Assembly (NCBI GenBank): GCA_026874595.1 | Contig: CM049319.1 | Location: forward strand, 55,357,417 to 55,421,416 | Source: Sipunculus nudus | Lineage: Eukaryota; Annelida; Sipuncula; Golfingiida; Sipunculidae | Length of the DNA stretch: 64,000 bases | Direction of reading: 5' to 3' | In this document: piece after piece, positions 49,502 through 62,453 of the stretch | How the letters are laid out: each line of letters begins with the position of its first letter | Numbering within the stretch: position 1 is the stretch's first letter | Notes under the pieces: generated by a model | What the model was told of the DNA's origin: nothing | Database searches by the model: none | What the model saw: the letters and a program-made list of their open reading frames with translations, nothing else | Position numbers and translations under genes: made by a program

Positions 49502-50804
49502 GTTTTACATCTACCCAATAAAATTCATAACATATTTATAGGTAAAAATTTTCAATTTGACTTTTCATTTTGACTTCTCTCTGTCTTAGCCTGGTTTATG
49601 ATTAAGTTGCCCTTGGAAAAAAAGGGAATTTTACCCTTGATAATTAATTCATAAGATCACCATTTACGTATAGCTATAATAGAAACATTGGAGACATACG
49701 GGAATTCAGTTCAGTGCACCATGGTATTATTTAACGATTTGGTTGGAACTTCATGTGATGGTTATATGGGCCACATTAGTTATCTGACATTTATAAACTA
49801 AAGTTCATCCCTTGGAACTTTTATAAAAAAATAAGCCTGCCGTTTATAACAACGTGCTAATGATATGTTGGGGCCGGCCAAAATAATAAGACTAATTCAG
49901 TAAGGGCATCTGCATGCTGCAAGTCAGATAAGCCAGAGCTTTGCAACAAGTGACCTTTCTTCCAGTGCATTAATGCAACCTACCACCTAGGTTTAATGTT
50001 TTTCCCATTTGTAAACAAAGCTGTGTTTACAAACATTGTGTTGATAAACACGTTCATACATCCTTCACTAAGGCATTTATAAGAACTTTTCATAACCAGA
50101 ATTACCCATAGAAATTTAATATAATCACAGAGGAAGCCAGAAATCACATAAATATTTTTTTTTCAAAAGGAAGGTGAAAGGGCACCTTTAATTAAAGTTA
50201 TAGCATGGATGATTCTAAAACTACATGGCGCTAGGGATGGAAGTATAGTAATTAGACGAGGAGCATTCCCCGACTCGCACTCGGTTACCCACTACCGTCA
50301 CAAACATCAGTAAGTAAAATGTTAAACGGAAAATGACATAATGGAAATATGACTACAAAAAATATGATGGCTTCACATTTAATGAGAGGAATAATTTTGT
50401 TTACGGCCACGATGATTACACAACAGAGTTTAATTCTAACAACTCATATGTTAACTGGCTTGTAACGTTTTAATTGAAATTTCTTTGTCTAATATAATTT
50501 CTGATATAACTCCAAATATTAATGTGTGATATCGCGACCCAATCTCACATAAGTCCATGTTATAGTTATTTTACATAAAAGCAGGAATAACATTTTTATT
50601 GGGCATAGGCCATATTGACCCATTTGTTACAAACTGATTATTCATCTTCACAGATATGACCTTTAAAAAAATAGTGTTTCTAGATCTGTACATATGTTTG
50701 GCCTAGAAAATATATACAGTTTTAGTTTTGGTTTGTGTATGTATAAGATTAATAATGAAATGTAACCTTTTATTGTATTTTAATTATTTTGCCAAAAAAA
50801 CTTA

Positions 50805-50850
50805 GATATATATATGTGTGTGTGTGTATGTGTGTGTGTGTGTGTGTGTG
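50805..50850 (+). repeat. TA then TG microsatellite
   Basis: Short TA run followed by about 18 TG units with one interruption. Confidence 0.9.
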
Positions 50851-51645
50851 AACTGCAGCCTACAGTAAAACATAACAATTCAAAGGGGTCAGAATTTGGA
50901 ACAATATTATTAAAGAAATTGAACCTTGTTGTGCAATAATAAACGTCGTCTGAAAGAATATTTTTTTCTCCACTTAGGAATCATACCATTAATATTTAAC
51001 TTCATTTTTCATAATCAAATGTTTATTAGTTTGTATTCTCTGTATTGCAAAAAGTAAAATTTTAGTTTTCTTATTGCACAGTGCCTGCACCAATTAACCT
51101 ACTATATTTAATGTTAAAACTGAGAGGACGATATTCCTGTCGTACTTCCGGTTCCGGTTTTAGCACACAAGTTGCAAAGTCACAGCAGTTATGTCAGGTA
51201 CTTGTTTTTTAGAGGAGTCAACTAGAATAAGACACCTTTGATAGGTATGTTTAATTCTAACTACAAGTCGAGAATGATCTTTTAAGGTATTTTTTACCTT
51301 TAGATCGATACACATGGAAATCTAACAGCATAGATATATAAATAACTAGGATTAGTTAGGGGGTAATAACCAATAACTGACGTGACTACTTTATAATGTT
51401 TCAAAACCTAAAAACTTAATTACAAAACCACACATGCATTTTCCAGGGGTTCGTGAGAAACGTGGTGACCGCGCGCGTTAAGCGTCCCCCACACAGCCCT
51501 TTTTGCTAAGTTTTGCTTTGTGACATCGTCTGAAACTTCTTACCGAATCGCATGAACAGGAACGGACCAATTATGGCGGCCTTGACCATCCCAATATCCG
51601 GACGTTTTGTCGGAAGTCCTCCTTGGTTTGACCCTTCCATTTCCC

Positions 51646-51665
51646 AAATCCTGGATCCGCCCCTG
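51646..51665 (-). repeat. Transposon-end motif CAGGGGCGGATCC
   Basis: This is an exact match, on the minus strand, to the 20-mer at 4587-4606. It is followed by GGGAAATGGAAGGGTCAAA, similar to the 36.7-kb copy. The short open frames that overlap it are explained by this repeat. Confidence 0.5.
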
Positions 51666-54600
51666 GTGACAACGCATAAAAACGCACACACACGCATAGG
51701 AATGTATACGAGTAAGAACGTGGGAAGAGACGCGTTGTCTGAAATACTTTGGACGTGCTCAAACTATTTTGTGTTGTCGCGGGTAAACGAGCCAAAAACC
51801 AGAACGAAATGCACGGAAACGCATGGGATCGTACAGAAACGCACAAAAATACAGCAAAAAAGAACAAAAAAAAACAAAAAAAAAAACAAAGACAATTGTT
51901 ACAATCAGCTTCCGCGCAGTAAAATTACCTATATCGCTAAATTGTGAGGTTTCCTTCACTGAAATGACCAAAACATACGTAAAAAACATATTTTACTATA
52001 ATATATTCGTGTTCCTGTTTTAAAAAGAAAAAAATTAACATTACCGTTGCGCATATACTTAAGAAATACTTAATCCAGCTCGTCTTTCGTCGAAATAAAA
52101 CAGACCAAACGGAAATAGAAAGCAGACCTACTGGTTCATAATGGATGGCTATACCCGAGTCTGGATGTATTTTTAATAGGATCATGACGTCACTAATTAT
52201 GTCACTCTTACTGCTAGGATTTTTAAAAAATAAAATAGATAAATAAAAAATCAACCTTAGAGCAATGAAACAAATGTGGAAACAATGGAATTGTAAAACT
52301 TTTTGTTAGTTATGAAAGGTTAAATTTTTTTTAATGTACGATTTTTGGAAGTTGAAGTTTACGTGCGTTGTTTGATTGAAAAAAAATGATTTAACCCGGA
52401 TAATTTGAAAAGATCCTCTCATTTTAATGAGGTACATTGATATTATTTACAGCCTTCTTAATGGTTTCCTTAAAGTCTTCTTCGACTTATGACAATACTT
52501 TACTGTTTAATCCAACTGTTTATGATGATATACCAATAATTGCCATCCTGGTCTACAGTGATACATAAATCATTCATAAAACAAAAAGTACCTGTACACA
52601 GTGGTGAAAATAAAATCTGAACATCCATAAACTTTGCAAGCAGCTGGAATGTTAAGACACTAGATAAAAGTATCATTAGTTTGAGGCCGATGGATTGTTT
52701 ATGTCTGCTGCTAAACATTACTAATTACTCATGTATGCACGGATAAAACGTAACGTCGAAAACTGATAACAATACTTGTTTATACTTATTTATTTATTTG
52801 TTACAAACGTCTTCCAGAGAAGCTTTAACGAGAATAAGATTCTGTTTATATAAGGGCCCTGTAAAACACAGAGGAATAACAATGAAATACAATGTTCTAA
52901 AGGACCATTAAACTAAAATGACAATATACAGTCTCAAGATAGTAAGCGAAAGCGCAACTAAAATCGATGTAAAAGTATAGAGTTATATAGTGAACACTAT
53001 TCAGCATAGTTGTTTAATATGTAAAAGACCCTTAATTAAAAACGTAGATAAAAGTATCATCGCGTAAAAAGGTTAAACTGACGTATAAATGAGTACGTAA
53101 AAGAAGAGAAAAAATGTACATAAATATGGTTATGAAAAATGAGATGACGCTCAGTTATTTGAATTATTAAATTATACCAGTAGAAACAAAAGAATTTATA
53201 CTAAATTGAATTTAATTGGTATTTCATGCAGGAAAAGAAGAGTGCACTAATGTTCAGACCACCTTTCCCACCCGGTTGCCCTTGGTCAAACGCTGGTATG
53301 GCGGATGACCTAACACTCTTGCCGTTAGAAAATAATTCCCTCGGCCGAAATGTTCATTTATTAAAATCATTTAAATGATTTAAGATTTGGCATTTTGACC
53401 GGGGTTGGGATAATTCAAATACCAGTTTCACTCTAGTACACCTCTCCATTACAAGCATAAGTCTGTCTGAATTTCCAAGTACGATTGTCAAATTTGTTCT
53501 AACACCTCAATTTCGACAACAAAAAGACAAAACAAAAACAAAAAATCATTAAAGTCAATACATAATCATGCAGTGCTGGTTACAGTTAACGTATTATAAA
53601 ATCAAACGTGAATAAATAGCCAGTTTTCGTATTATACGGATCACTGTTCATTAAGTTGTACAATGGATGTGCTGGTAAATTTGATATTTGATAAAATTGA
53701 ATCTAGAGAACTGAATGTTTGCTTTCTTTATGGTGAATCTAAATATATATATTGTGTCTAAACATTTTAAAACATAGACATTTACATGTATCAAATTCAG
53801 TGTCTTTTATCTAAATATTTGAAGAATATCCAATAGTGACTAAAACAAAAATATAATTAACTGAGTTAATGACTATATGCGAATTGTGCCATGTATGTGT
53901 TGTCAGAAAAAAACTCATACTCTCTTTGAAAACCCTGATGTTCTAATAAAAAACATGTCTAGAATAAATTATGTTGTGATTGACCCCCAAAATATCCAAT
54001 ATTGCAGGAGTGATCCCAAATAATTTCTTTCAGCTGATATATTCCTTTCTGAAGGAAATATATGAACCTACAAGCAAAAGTTAAAAGCTCATTAGCCGCA
54101 GTTGGCGATGCTAAAAAGCGTAATAATTGATGCCATACAGCATATTTTGAGGTTGTCCTACACAGGTATTACACGAAAGGGACAATAGAAGAACTGGACA
54201 AACAGCAATGTATATCACGCCATGTTTGGTAAAACCATTTTGCCCCCTTGATAATTAGGAATTAATACACGCATTGAAGACAACTGGGAAGGAATCCATG
54301 TAAAAAAGTTGTTTTCAGTACTCTGTAGAGAAATTTAGATTCAGTTTCACTCATTTTATGAAACCACATATGTTGTAATATACACATTGATATAGAGAAG
54401 AAATACCATCAAGTGATATTTTCTTATTAATCCTTTTCAATACAATGTTTTGTTTAACGTTTAAAGGTTTCCGCTCTGTGTTTACTGCTCGGGATTGTGA
54501 GTTGTAATTTAGAATCTCGGGGAAGTGCTCAAAGACTAAACTTTACTTTACTCTTGCTTGAAAGATTTATTAGACTGGAAAAAAATAACTATGTTTAGTC

Positions 54601-54875
54601 CTGACTCCTTATCTTCGATATTATGAATTAACAAACACAAATGCATTTACAAGACTAGTGCATATGCGCTTAAGTGTTAGACTCATACTTGTATTATTCA
54701 CGCTATGTAAAGATACATTGCATATAAATAAAGTGAATACCCACCATCACGTACGTCTACGCGGTTATGGGACCGAATATCGCACATAATGTACCTTTTT
54801 GACCAAGAAATATAACAGTATATAGCTTAATTAAGCTTGAGCCTTAGAGGCGCCATGAAATAAAAGCAGCAATAC

Positions 54876-54914
54876 TACAAATAAATAAATAAATAAATAT
54901 ATATATATATATAT
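54876..54914 (+). repeat. AAAT then AT microsatellite
   Basis: Four to five AAAT units followed by an AT run. Confidence 0.85.
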
Positions 54915-56054
54915 TTCAGATAAAAAAAGTGTTTATGGTCCAAGGAAATATTTTATGAATGGATATAATATCTTTAGAAATCATGCACAATATACATTCT
55001 TATTTAAATGTCTTATACAAAGAGGAGTTATTTGTTTATATTTGCATTATTTACTTACGGATGTATGTTTCGAACCATATTTAAGCGGATATCTTTTCCC
55101 TGAGCGCTTGTGAGAGTGGAGTCTAAATTGTCTCTTCCTAGATAGCAAATAGGATCAATTTGATATTCCTCCCGCAAAGCAACAGGGACCTAAGGTAAGT
55201 ACGAGAGATCGACATTAAAAGAAGATACTACTCAGAAAATATTAACCATGACAGCTGAATAAATACTTATTCGGAAACTGTCTACAAGACCCATTTTTTT
55301 ATTGTCTTACAGACAGTTAATGTCCACATGGAGTGTGTATTGATAAACGTTAAATGTACACTCTCCATTAAAGGTCATATTTTACCATGCACAAGGCGAG
55401 GGAGTCCCTTGACTACCTTGCCATACAGCCCCACTGTATTACTAACTTATATCTAGGGTTAACGGTTGTTATTTAGAGGGAGCATATCGCCACTATTGTA
55501 GATGAAATACAAGCTTCTTAATATGCTGTCACCGCCAGACAAGACAATAATACTATTGATCACTGTGTGACAGATCAGACAATTATAGGTCAATAAATTA
55601 GCACAGTTGTCCATGACCTTGAATATAAGGTAGCTAACGGGTATGAAAGACGGCTAAATGGTTAACAGAGACATTAATACTGATTCAACGCGTGTATATA
55701 TTGTTTTTCTTGTACCCTTTTTGGTGTACGTCATATTTAATCTCACGATGTTATGGCAGTGGTTTTTCTATGACATTATCTGTCAAGGGATAGGAAAGGA
55801 TTAGAAAGTGATAATAGAATTTTGATCTTCGAGGCTTCCAACAAACTAACCCAATGTATTTTTCGCGGAGTATTATCATTAAAACTGTTTTGTTTTTATT
55901 CATCAGCTCAATTAACGTCACCTTAAATTTAAATAGATCTTAACATTCATTTAAGGTCATATATCATCCCATTTGCAGTTTAAATTATTCATACTTATAT
56001 TCCTGAAATGAACATAGAAATTTATTATGACTACTAGAAACCTGTATTCTCAGG

Positions 56055-56369
56055 ATTGAATGAGGGGTCCCTGCTGTTAGAAGCTCCTAAACCGTGTTTA
56101 CATTCACTTATTCGACCCATATTCCCAATTTGTTATTTTGTGCATAATTGGTTCTATATTTGTGAATATTCCTTGATGACCTTCTTTTATCTTGATCATA
56201 TGCAGGATCCATACTAAATTATAACTTATTCTTCAATGGGCTATTCTCGAAATGCTCTGGAAATTTCATAAGAATCCGTTTATGATTGCTTGACTAATGA
56301 ACAAACACACACACACATACACAAACACACAAACGAAGATTAACGCATACCCTCCTCGCGGAGGCAAAA
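56055..56369 (+). mobile_element. RTE-type LINE 3' tail-like repeat, copy 2
   Basis: This copy is collinear with the one at 33917-34235: TTACATTCACTTATTCGACC, GTGCATAATTGG, GATCATATGCAGGATCC, an ACACACAAAC run and CATACCCTCCTCGCGGAGGC. Confidence 0.55.
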
Positions 56370-56819
56370 TGATGAATCACTCCGGATTTTTACCGATGTA
56401 CTAGTGTTTGTATTATTCCAGAATGGAATATGGTGGTTTATATAGACCTTGCTGGGATAAATTATCTAAATAATATCAACATTTTGTTTTGTAAACACTG
56501 GTCCCGTTTCATGGCTTCATTGAGTATAAGACCTTCAAGGACGTAAGCACACCCTTCTGCCAAATCACTCAAAACGATCCTTATCCAGTTATATATTGTA
56601 TAATCAATGTAAAATAACTAAGTTGATATTATATTATATTATATTATATAAACTTTATAAAATATAAAATTTATTTTACATGAATTGTACAAATAGTTAT
56701 TTAACTTAACAAAGCACTCTCCATGGCTCAGATGATGGCGGACGGTAGTTTATAGGGGTGGGGAAACCGGAGAACCAGGAGAAATTGTAACTACAATAAT
56801 GGCCGGTACCACACGTCTC

Positions 56820-57125
56820 AACTGTCAAACTGTATAATCAAAATTTGTAATATTTCAAGGAAACAACTGTCATATTACTTATTCAATGTCGTCCTTACCA
56901 CCAAAACAACCATGGTTATGTAATTTGCCTTGAAACAATTGTTATCCGTTTTCGAACGGAAAACATAAAACTCTTTGCTAAATAAATACCTACGCCTTTG
57001 GTGCATTTAGAAGCTCCATTTAGAAGCCCCATTGCATTGTGGGGCTCAGGTTTCAAAGACCTTAAACCCTAACCAGCGGAGTCTGACGCTTGTGAGCCTG
57101 ATTCTGTTCAGTGTGGATCGATGTA
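56820..57125 (+). repeat. Dispersed repeat family A, copy A5
   Basis: Matches A4 through ATTTCAAGGAAACAA, TTATGTAATTTGCCTTG, GCATTGTGGGG and the end GATTCTGTTCAGTGTG. Confidence 0.65.
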
Positions 57126-57459
57126 AGGTGTTAATGGTAAAACCCGACCATCCCAACGTTCTTGTTACTGTCATTTTCGTTCAAATGGTGTCCTTATTGG
57201 TGCTCGAGTATTATGGATACTCTCTAGTACTGTATTAATGCGAGAAGTGGTTAGTAATATCTACAGATATTTGCCCGTTTATGCTATACAATGTTATTAT
57301 TATATACTTGTTGATAAAATTTGTCAGCTTAAAGATAGGGGAGTTCATGGAAGCTGTCCACCGTAATTCCTGTATAGCCCCGCTGAAAAGACGAGGAAAT
57401 AATGGGTTTTCCTTCGGGGTGTTATCAGGAAGAGAATAAAAACGGCTATTTATGAGGGT

Positions 57460-57840
57460 CCCCGATACAAGGACGAGGTTATAAAGGACTGTCCCTGAGG
57501 GGCCCGATATAAGGACGAGGTTACACAGTGCTGTCCCTGAGGGGACCAAAATAGAAGGAGGTTACAAAACAATGTCACTGGGGGCCTGATATAAGGACGG
57601 GGTGATAAAGGGCTGTCCCTGACGGCGCCCCGATATAAGGTCGAGGTTATCAAGGGCTGTCCATGAGGGCGTCCCGATGTAAGGACGAGGTGCTAGGTAA
57701 TAAGGGGTTGTCCGTGAGGGCGACCCGATATAAGGATGAGGCGATAAAGGGCTGTCTGAGGATCCCAATATAAGGACGAGGTTATATAGGGTTGTCCATA
57801 AGGGCGCCCCGATATAAGGACGAGGTAATAAAGAGCTGCA
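57460..57840 (+). repeat. Minisatellite, about 42-45-bp unit, nine copies
   Basis: Each unit reads roughly CGATATAAGGACGAGGTTAT, then AAAGGGCTGTCCCTGAGGG. The unit is GC-rich against an AT-rich background. On the minus strand it stays open over long stretches and gives Leu-Ile-Ser-Gly-Pro-like periodic peptides in more than one frame. This comes from unit length near a multiple of three and is not taken as a gene. Confidence 0.8.
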
Positions 57841-58466
57841 AATAATGATGTCCATAATGTTTTGAGAAGGTCTCGATAAATTGGTCTCTTTTTGTATAAT
57901 TTTAATCCCCATGCCCCCCCCCCCAAAAAAAATGTCTTCGGGCAATGTTATCCCGATCTACCGTTACAATCAACATCTTGATTTTACCCCTCGTAATAAT
58001 AACAACAATAAGAGTATTAATCATTATCGCCGAAGACACAATTTATTTCCTTTAAACAAGAAACGATCGTTCAAGTTAAAGCTGGTCAGGGGGAGATGCC
58101 CTTGGTAAAACAACACCTGACACACCTGGACACCGACAACTATTGTAAAAAAAATGCGCTTTTGATCCAGAATCGATGGACCGTTTCTTTCCAAACCACA
58201 GCATTGTTCTCGGAACCTTGTTTAAGCCACTAACGAATGAACGCATCTAATACTTTGTCGTTAAGTAAAAATAAGCAGCAAACGCATCGGGTAGCCTCTA
58301 ACCATTACGTAACCAAGGACTGCCCACACAACATAAAACTTCTCAAATATGTACCGTTATGAACCATACCATCTCAATCAGACAGTCTTACCGGATGAGT
58401 GCAGGACGTTGCACGAAACTGCGACGTAGTAATAATGTCTGTCACAATTTGATTCCTCCGTTTGTA

Positions 58467-58469
<3 letters not shown>

Positions 58470-58521
<52 letters not shown>
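58470..58521 (+). repeat. TA microsatellite
   Basis: About 25 perfect TA units. Confidence 0.95.
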
Positions 58522-58524
<3 letters not shown>

Positions 58525-58636
58525 TGAGACATGCAGATTGAATGAAGCATCCTTTTATATACGAGGCTAAAATGCTTTTCACAGGTCGAAAATATAATTA
58601 TAAAATGAACAAGAAAAATTTAGTTTTATTAATTGC

Positions 58637-58639
<3 letters not shown>

Positions 58640-58688
<49 letters not shown>
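58640..58688 (+). repeat. GA microsatellite
   Basis: About 24 perfect GA units; open frames through it give alternating Arg-Glu only. Confidence 0.95.
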
Positions 58689-58690
<2 letters not shown>

Positions 58691-58712
58691 TTATCTTCAC
58701 GTTAATCGACTT

Positions 58713-58714
<2 letters not shown>

Positions 58715-58769
<55 letters not shown>
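58715..58769 (+). repeat. TA microsatellite
   Basis: About 27 TA units; open frames give alternating Tyr-Ile only. Confidence 0.95.
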
Positions 58770-58771
<2 letters not shown>

Positions 58772-59491
58772 GTGACCGTAAACCGTCATCCGAAACTTAT
58801 GGAATCCAGTTGAACGGTGAAACAAATAAGAAATATCAAGGTAAGGTAAAACACCTGCTATTCTTTCAGGCACATGTAATCCCATTACGGGGCACCTCTG
58901 CATATGTCAAGCCACTATCTCAGGCTGTACGTGGACTATATCTCGGCAAATAAACAAGTGGCTGGCTGGTGCAAGAAACATAAAGTCTGATTAAGGCGGC
59001 CTGTCGCCCTTCAGAAGGGCATCGGCATTGATCGGGCAGTGGCTTCCACGAACTACGGCCGAATTGGGGAATTCCGCGGATGTGCCAACCCCCGCAGTCC
59101 ACGCGCGATGAATGGATGGTATGCGTCCAAATTAGATTTTAAGCTTGCCAAGGACTATTACTGCCTCATCTTGTGCTTCAGGCAACCCGAGTTAGACCTG
59201 TCCTCGCTGAACCCATCCGTAAAATGAAAAAGTCTCCAGTCACTTCCTTCGGTATCTTCCGTCAGGCGTCGTAGGTCTATAACCGTCACCGAGAGCTGCC
59301 TTCATATAAAAGGTTAAGGTGAGGGTTTATGGTCTGATATCAGTGACGTCATTCTAATCCGACCGACACTTTGTCTGCCTGGTCATTCGGGCCGTTTTAT
59401 TCTTTGGGCTTTTCTCCGCTTCCTTGGGAGCATAGCAGCCTAGCAGCAAAATACCGCGCAAGAAGTGTTTTTCTTTCAACATTTTGGCTAA

Positions 59492-59506
59492 CCCCCCCCC
59501 CCCCCC
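59492..59506 (+). repeat. C15 homopolymer
   Basis: Uninterrupted C run next to a SINE-like unit. Confidence 0.95.
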
Positions 59507-59544
59507 ACCCCATGCTTGACCAATACCCATTCACTCCTGGGTGG

Positions 59545-59665
59545 TGAGAGCACAGCCTTGTGGTAAAGACTGGCAAGGAGTCTCGGCCAGGATGGCGGTC
59601 TGATGGGATTTGAATCCTGAACCTTACGTTACTGTTACGCCACCACGTTGGATATGCATGAACAC
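59545..59665 (-). repeat. tRNA-derived SINE-like unit
   Basis: On the minus strand, GTGGTGGCGTAACAGTAACG (A-box-like) precedes GGTTCAGGATTCAAATCCCA (B-box-like). No acceptor stem closes it, so it is not an intact tRNA gene. Confidence 0.4.
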
Positions 59666-59719
59666 TTCATCGTTCTCACTCTGAGGTTCATCGCGGCCAT
59701 TTCTTTGGCTGAAACAGAG

Positions 59720-60085
59720 ATACCCTTCTGTCAGAAGTCGTTTCTACTCAAATCGAACTTTGCCTGTTAGGCACTGTGGGACGGACGGGACTACTTGTCT
59801 CAATCAAAATTTGTTACATTTTTCGGACACACCCGTTTAGATGAGCATGTTTACAAACTATTAATATTACTTAATTCCTGTATTCCTTACAACAAAAACA
59901 CCCATGTAAATGTAATTCGCCTTGGAACAAATTGTATCCAATGACTTGAACGGACTACATTACTTTTTTCACTACAATTATACCTACGCCATCTGTGTAT
60001 TTATAAGCCGCGGTGAATAATTGGGGTCAATTTGTGTCAGCAGCGTCGTACCCTTATGAGTCCGATTCTGCGCAGTGTGAAAGAG
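59720..60085 (+). repeat. Dispersed repeat family A, copy A6
   Basis: Matches A4 through GAAGTCGTTTCTACTCAAA, AATTCGCCTTGGAACAAAT, GAACGGACTACATTAC and the end CGATTCTGCGCAGTGTG. Confidence 0.65.
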
Positions 60086-60520
60086 TAGGGTTCAGAAAAG
60101 AATTGGGTTGATTGTTATACATCATGTAGATCATATGATTACTTTCAATGTAAGATTAATGAGATCAAAAAGATCTTTATCTTTGCGGGTTATATTGGTG
60201 TGTCTTTCATTCCAGGTGAGTGCTTTGTCTGTATTAACTTTAAAGAGTAGGGTTGACAACCAAATATTGATCATCGGAAATGTGTAATAAACTCTTACTA
60301 TTATTGTTATTGTTGGGTTAAGGTTTATTATAATAACTGCAGAACACAAATACACGGAGGCACGCATGAACATTTTACGAAACCTATTTAAGTATTGTTT
60401 ACTTTTTTTCTCTCATAAATGTTTGTCTGTATGTATTTTTGTATATTAATAATATTGTCTTGGAATTATTGTATGAGAATATTTAAAATTCTTGTGATTT
60501 TTTTTATAATTACATAATTA

Positions 60521-60700
60521 TTATTATTGTTGTTTTTATTATTATTATTTTATTAGATATTAGTATTAGTATAAGTTTAAGTAATAGTAGTAATAGTAAA
60601 AGTAAAAGTAATAGTAGTAGTAATAGTCGTAATAGTAGTGGTAGTAATAGTCGTAGTAGTAATCGAAGTGGAAGTTGTAGAAGTAGTAGTAGAAGTTGTG
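60521..60700 (+). repeat. ATT/AGT trinucleotide-rich block
   Basis: Imperfect ATT, then AGT and AGA triplets; open frames here give poly-Leu or poly-Tyr only. Confidence 0.8.
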
Positions 60701-61069
60701 CACTAATAGCGGAATGGTGAGTGTTCCAAAGTGCCATAATTGCACAAAATTCTTAGCAAACATGTTCATTACGGTTACTGCATTGATCGTACAATGATCC
60801 AAGTTTAGTTTTTATTATATAATCCTAAAAGGGCCCTGTACCCCGGCCCCGGGAAAACAAGTTGTTATTCGGGTCAGCTTCTTGTCCGTGAATGTTTTTA
60901 CGATAAGTCGGTTCCATTAAGCCAACATTACATGTGGCAGGCTTAGGGTTGATATATACGGCTCATGCCATCAAAGGTCTAATGAAAACCAGGGGAAAGG
61001 TTATTTATATAACACGGGTAAACATGTGTAAAATACCTGGATAAAACACCTAATGCTAATAATAAATGG

Positions 61070-61602
61070 TGAATGAACTGCTGTTATTACTATTATAATT
61101 ACTGCTGCTACTAATGCTGTTGATGTTAATACTATTAATACTTCAACTAGTACTACCACAACTACTACTACTACTTCTCCAAATACTGCTGCTATTACTA
61201 TTATAATTACTGCTACTACTAATACTGATGATGTTAATACTGCTATTAATACTACAACTAGTACTACCACAACTGCTATTACTTCTCCAAATCCTGCTGA
61301 TATTACTATTATAATTACTACTACTACTAATGCTACTGATATTTAGACTGCCGTAAATACTACTAGTACTCCTACTACTACTACTTCTACTATTACTACT
61401 AATCCTACTATTATTATAACTACTGCTTCCGCTGGTGTTAATACTGCTGTTGATACTACAACGACTATCTCGACTACTACTACTACCACCACAACTGTTA
61501 CTATTACTACCATTACTACCTCTATATCTACTACAATTACTATACTGCTACTACTACTGCCACTACTACTGCTACTGCTGTTGTTACTGCTATTTCTTCT
61601 TT

Positions 61603-61645
<43 letters not shown>

Positions 61646-61690
61646 GCTACTACTACTACTACTGCTACTATTCCTACACCTACTACTGCT
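61070..61690 (+). repeat. Trinucleotide-derived satellite with 108-109-bp higher-order unit
   Basis: The block is made of ACT/CTA-type triplets. ATTACTATTATAATTACTRC recurs near 61085, 61194 and 61302, and the sequences between align, so a higher-order unit of 108-109 bp has been duplicated about three times. Nearly pure CTA repeats follow (61585-61680). Long open frames giving poly-Ser, poly-Tyr or poly-Val are artefacts of the repeat. Confidence 0.8.
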
Positions 61691-62194
61691 GATATAAATA
61701 TATAAATATGTATATAAATATATATGTATATACATTTGATATATATATAAAATGAGTAACTTGTTTAAGTTAGAACCCTACAAATATTATATATATATTT
61801 ATAATGATATACATGTATACATATGTAATGTTTGAAGAGTTCTAATTTTAACATGGTACACATTTCACAGTGAATCCGTCACCAGTCGTGCACGTTTTAC
61901 CAGACGTATACTGAGCTTCCTTTTTCTGTTACTTTTATCGTCTGTATAAATATAAATTGTTTAATCTTTGATGAGTAAGGTTTCCCGTTGCCTGGAACGT
62001 TTGAAGTCCATGGAAGACGGCCAGGCAGAGTGGTAATATCGGCTTTGAAGTATATATTTAAAACACAGGATTAAAGGCTCATCACGGGATAAAAGCAGCT
62101 AGCCAGATATGTTTGATGTTTTACCCGCAAAGATGACTAGATTTTAGTGAACCATGGAATATTTCCCTCCACTAAGAATCGGAGGTTATGTGTA

Positions 62195-62400
62195 AGCCGG
62201 CGTTGGTCTGTTTATCTGTCTGTTAACAATATGATTCATGAAGTTGTTAACGGATTTTGATAACATTTTCAGGATAGCTCGGCTATCTGGATCAAGGAAT
62301 TCTTTTAAAAAGGAAAAATGCTCCATTTCTGACAATGCCATATGGGGGAAATGAGCTGCCTAGGCGGAGGTCTGCGCTCTCTGAGTGCTTTTCTAGGTTA
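62195..62400 (+). mobile_element. RTE-type LINE 3' tail-like repeat, copy 3 (different subfamily)
   Basis: Contains GTCTGTTTATCTGTCTGTT, ACGGATTTTGATAACATTTT and the end GCGGAGGTCTGCGCTCTCTG with AGTGCTTTTCTAG, a widespread invertebrate repeat end. It is followed by an ATT microsatellite (62408-62450). Confidence 0.5.
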
Positions 62401-62404
62401 ATTA

Positions 62405-62407
<3 letters not shown>

Positions 62408-62450
<43 letters not shown>
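62408..62450 (+). repeat. ATT microsatellite
   Basis: Perfect ATT triplets directly after an RTE-like tail, as often seen at retrotransposon 3' ends. Confidence 0.9.

Positions 62451-62453
<3 letters not shown>

Noticed and set aside
51552-51989. Overlapping frames of 76-131 codons on both strands
   Set aside because: They are built on the CAGGGGCGGATCC transposon-end repeat and on A-rich simple sequence.
57562-57945. 127-codon minus-strand frame with periodic peptide
   Set aside because: It is the minisatellite read in one of several open frames; kept only as a low-interest finding.
61343-61735. Poly-Ser, poly-Tyr and poly-Val open frames
   Set aside because: Pure consequence of trinucleotide repeats that are open in several frames on both strands.
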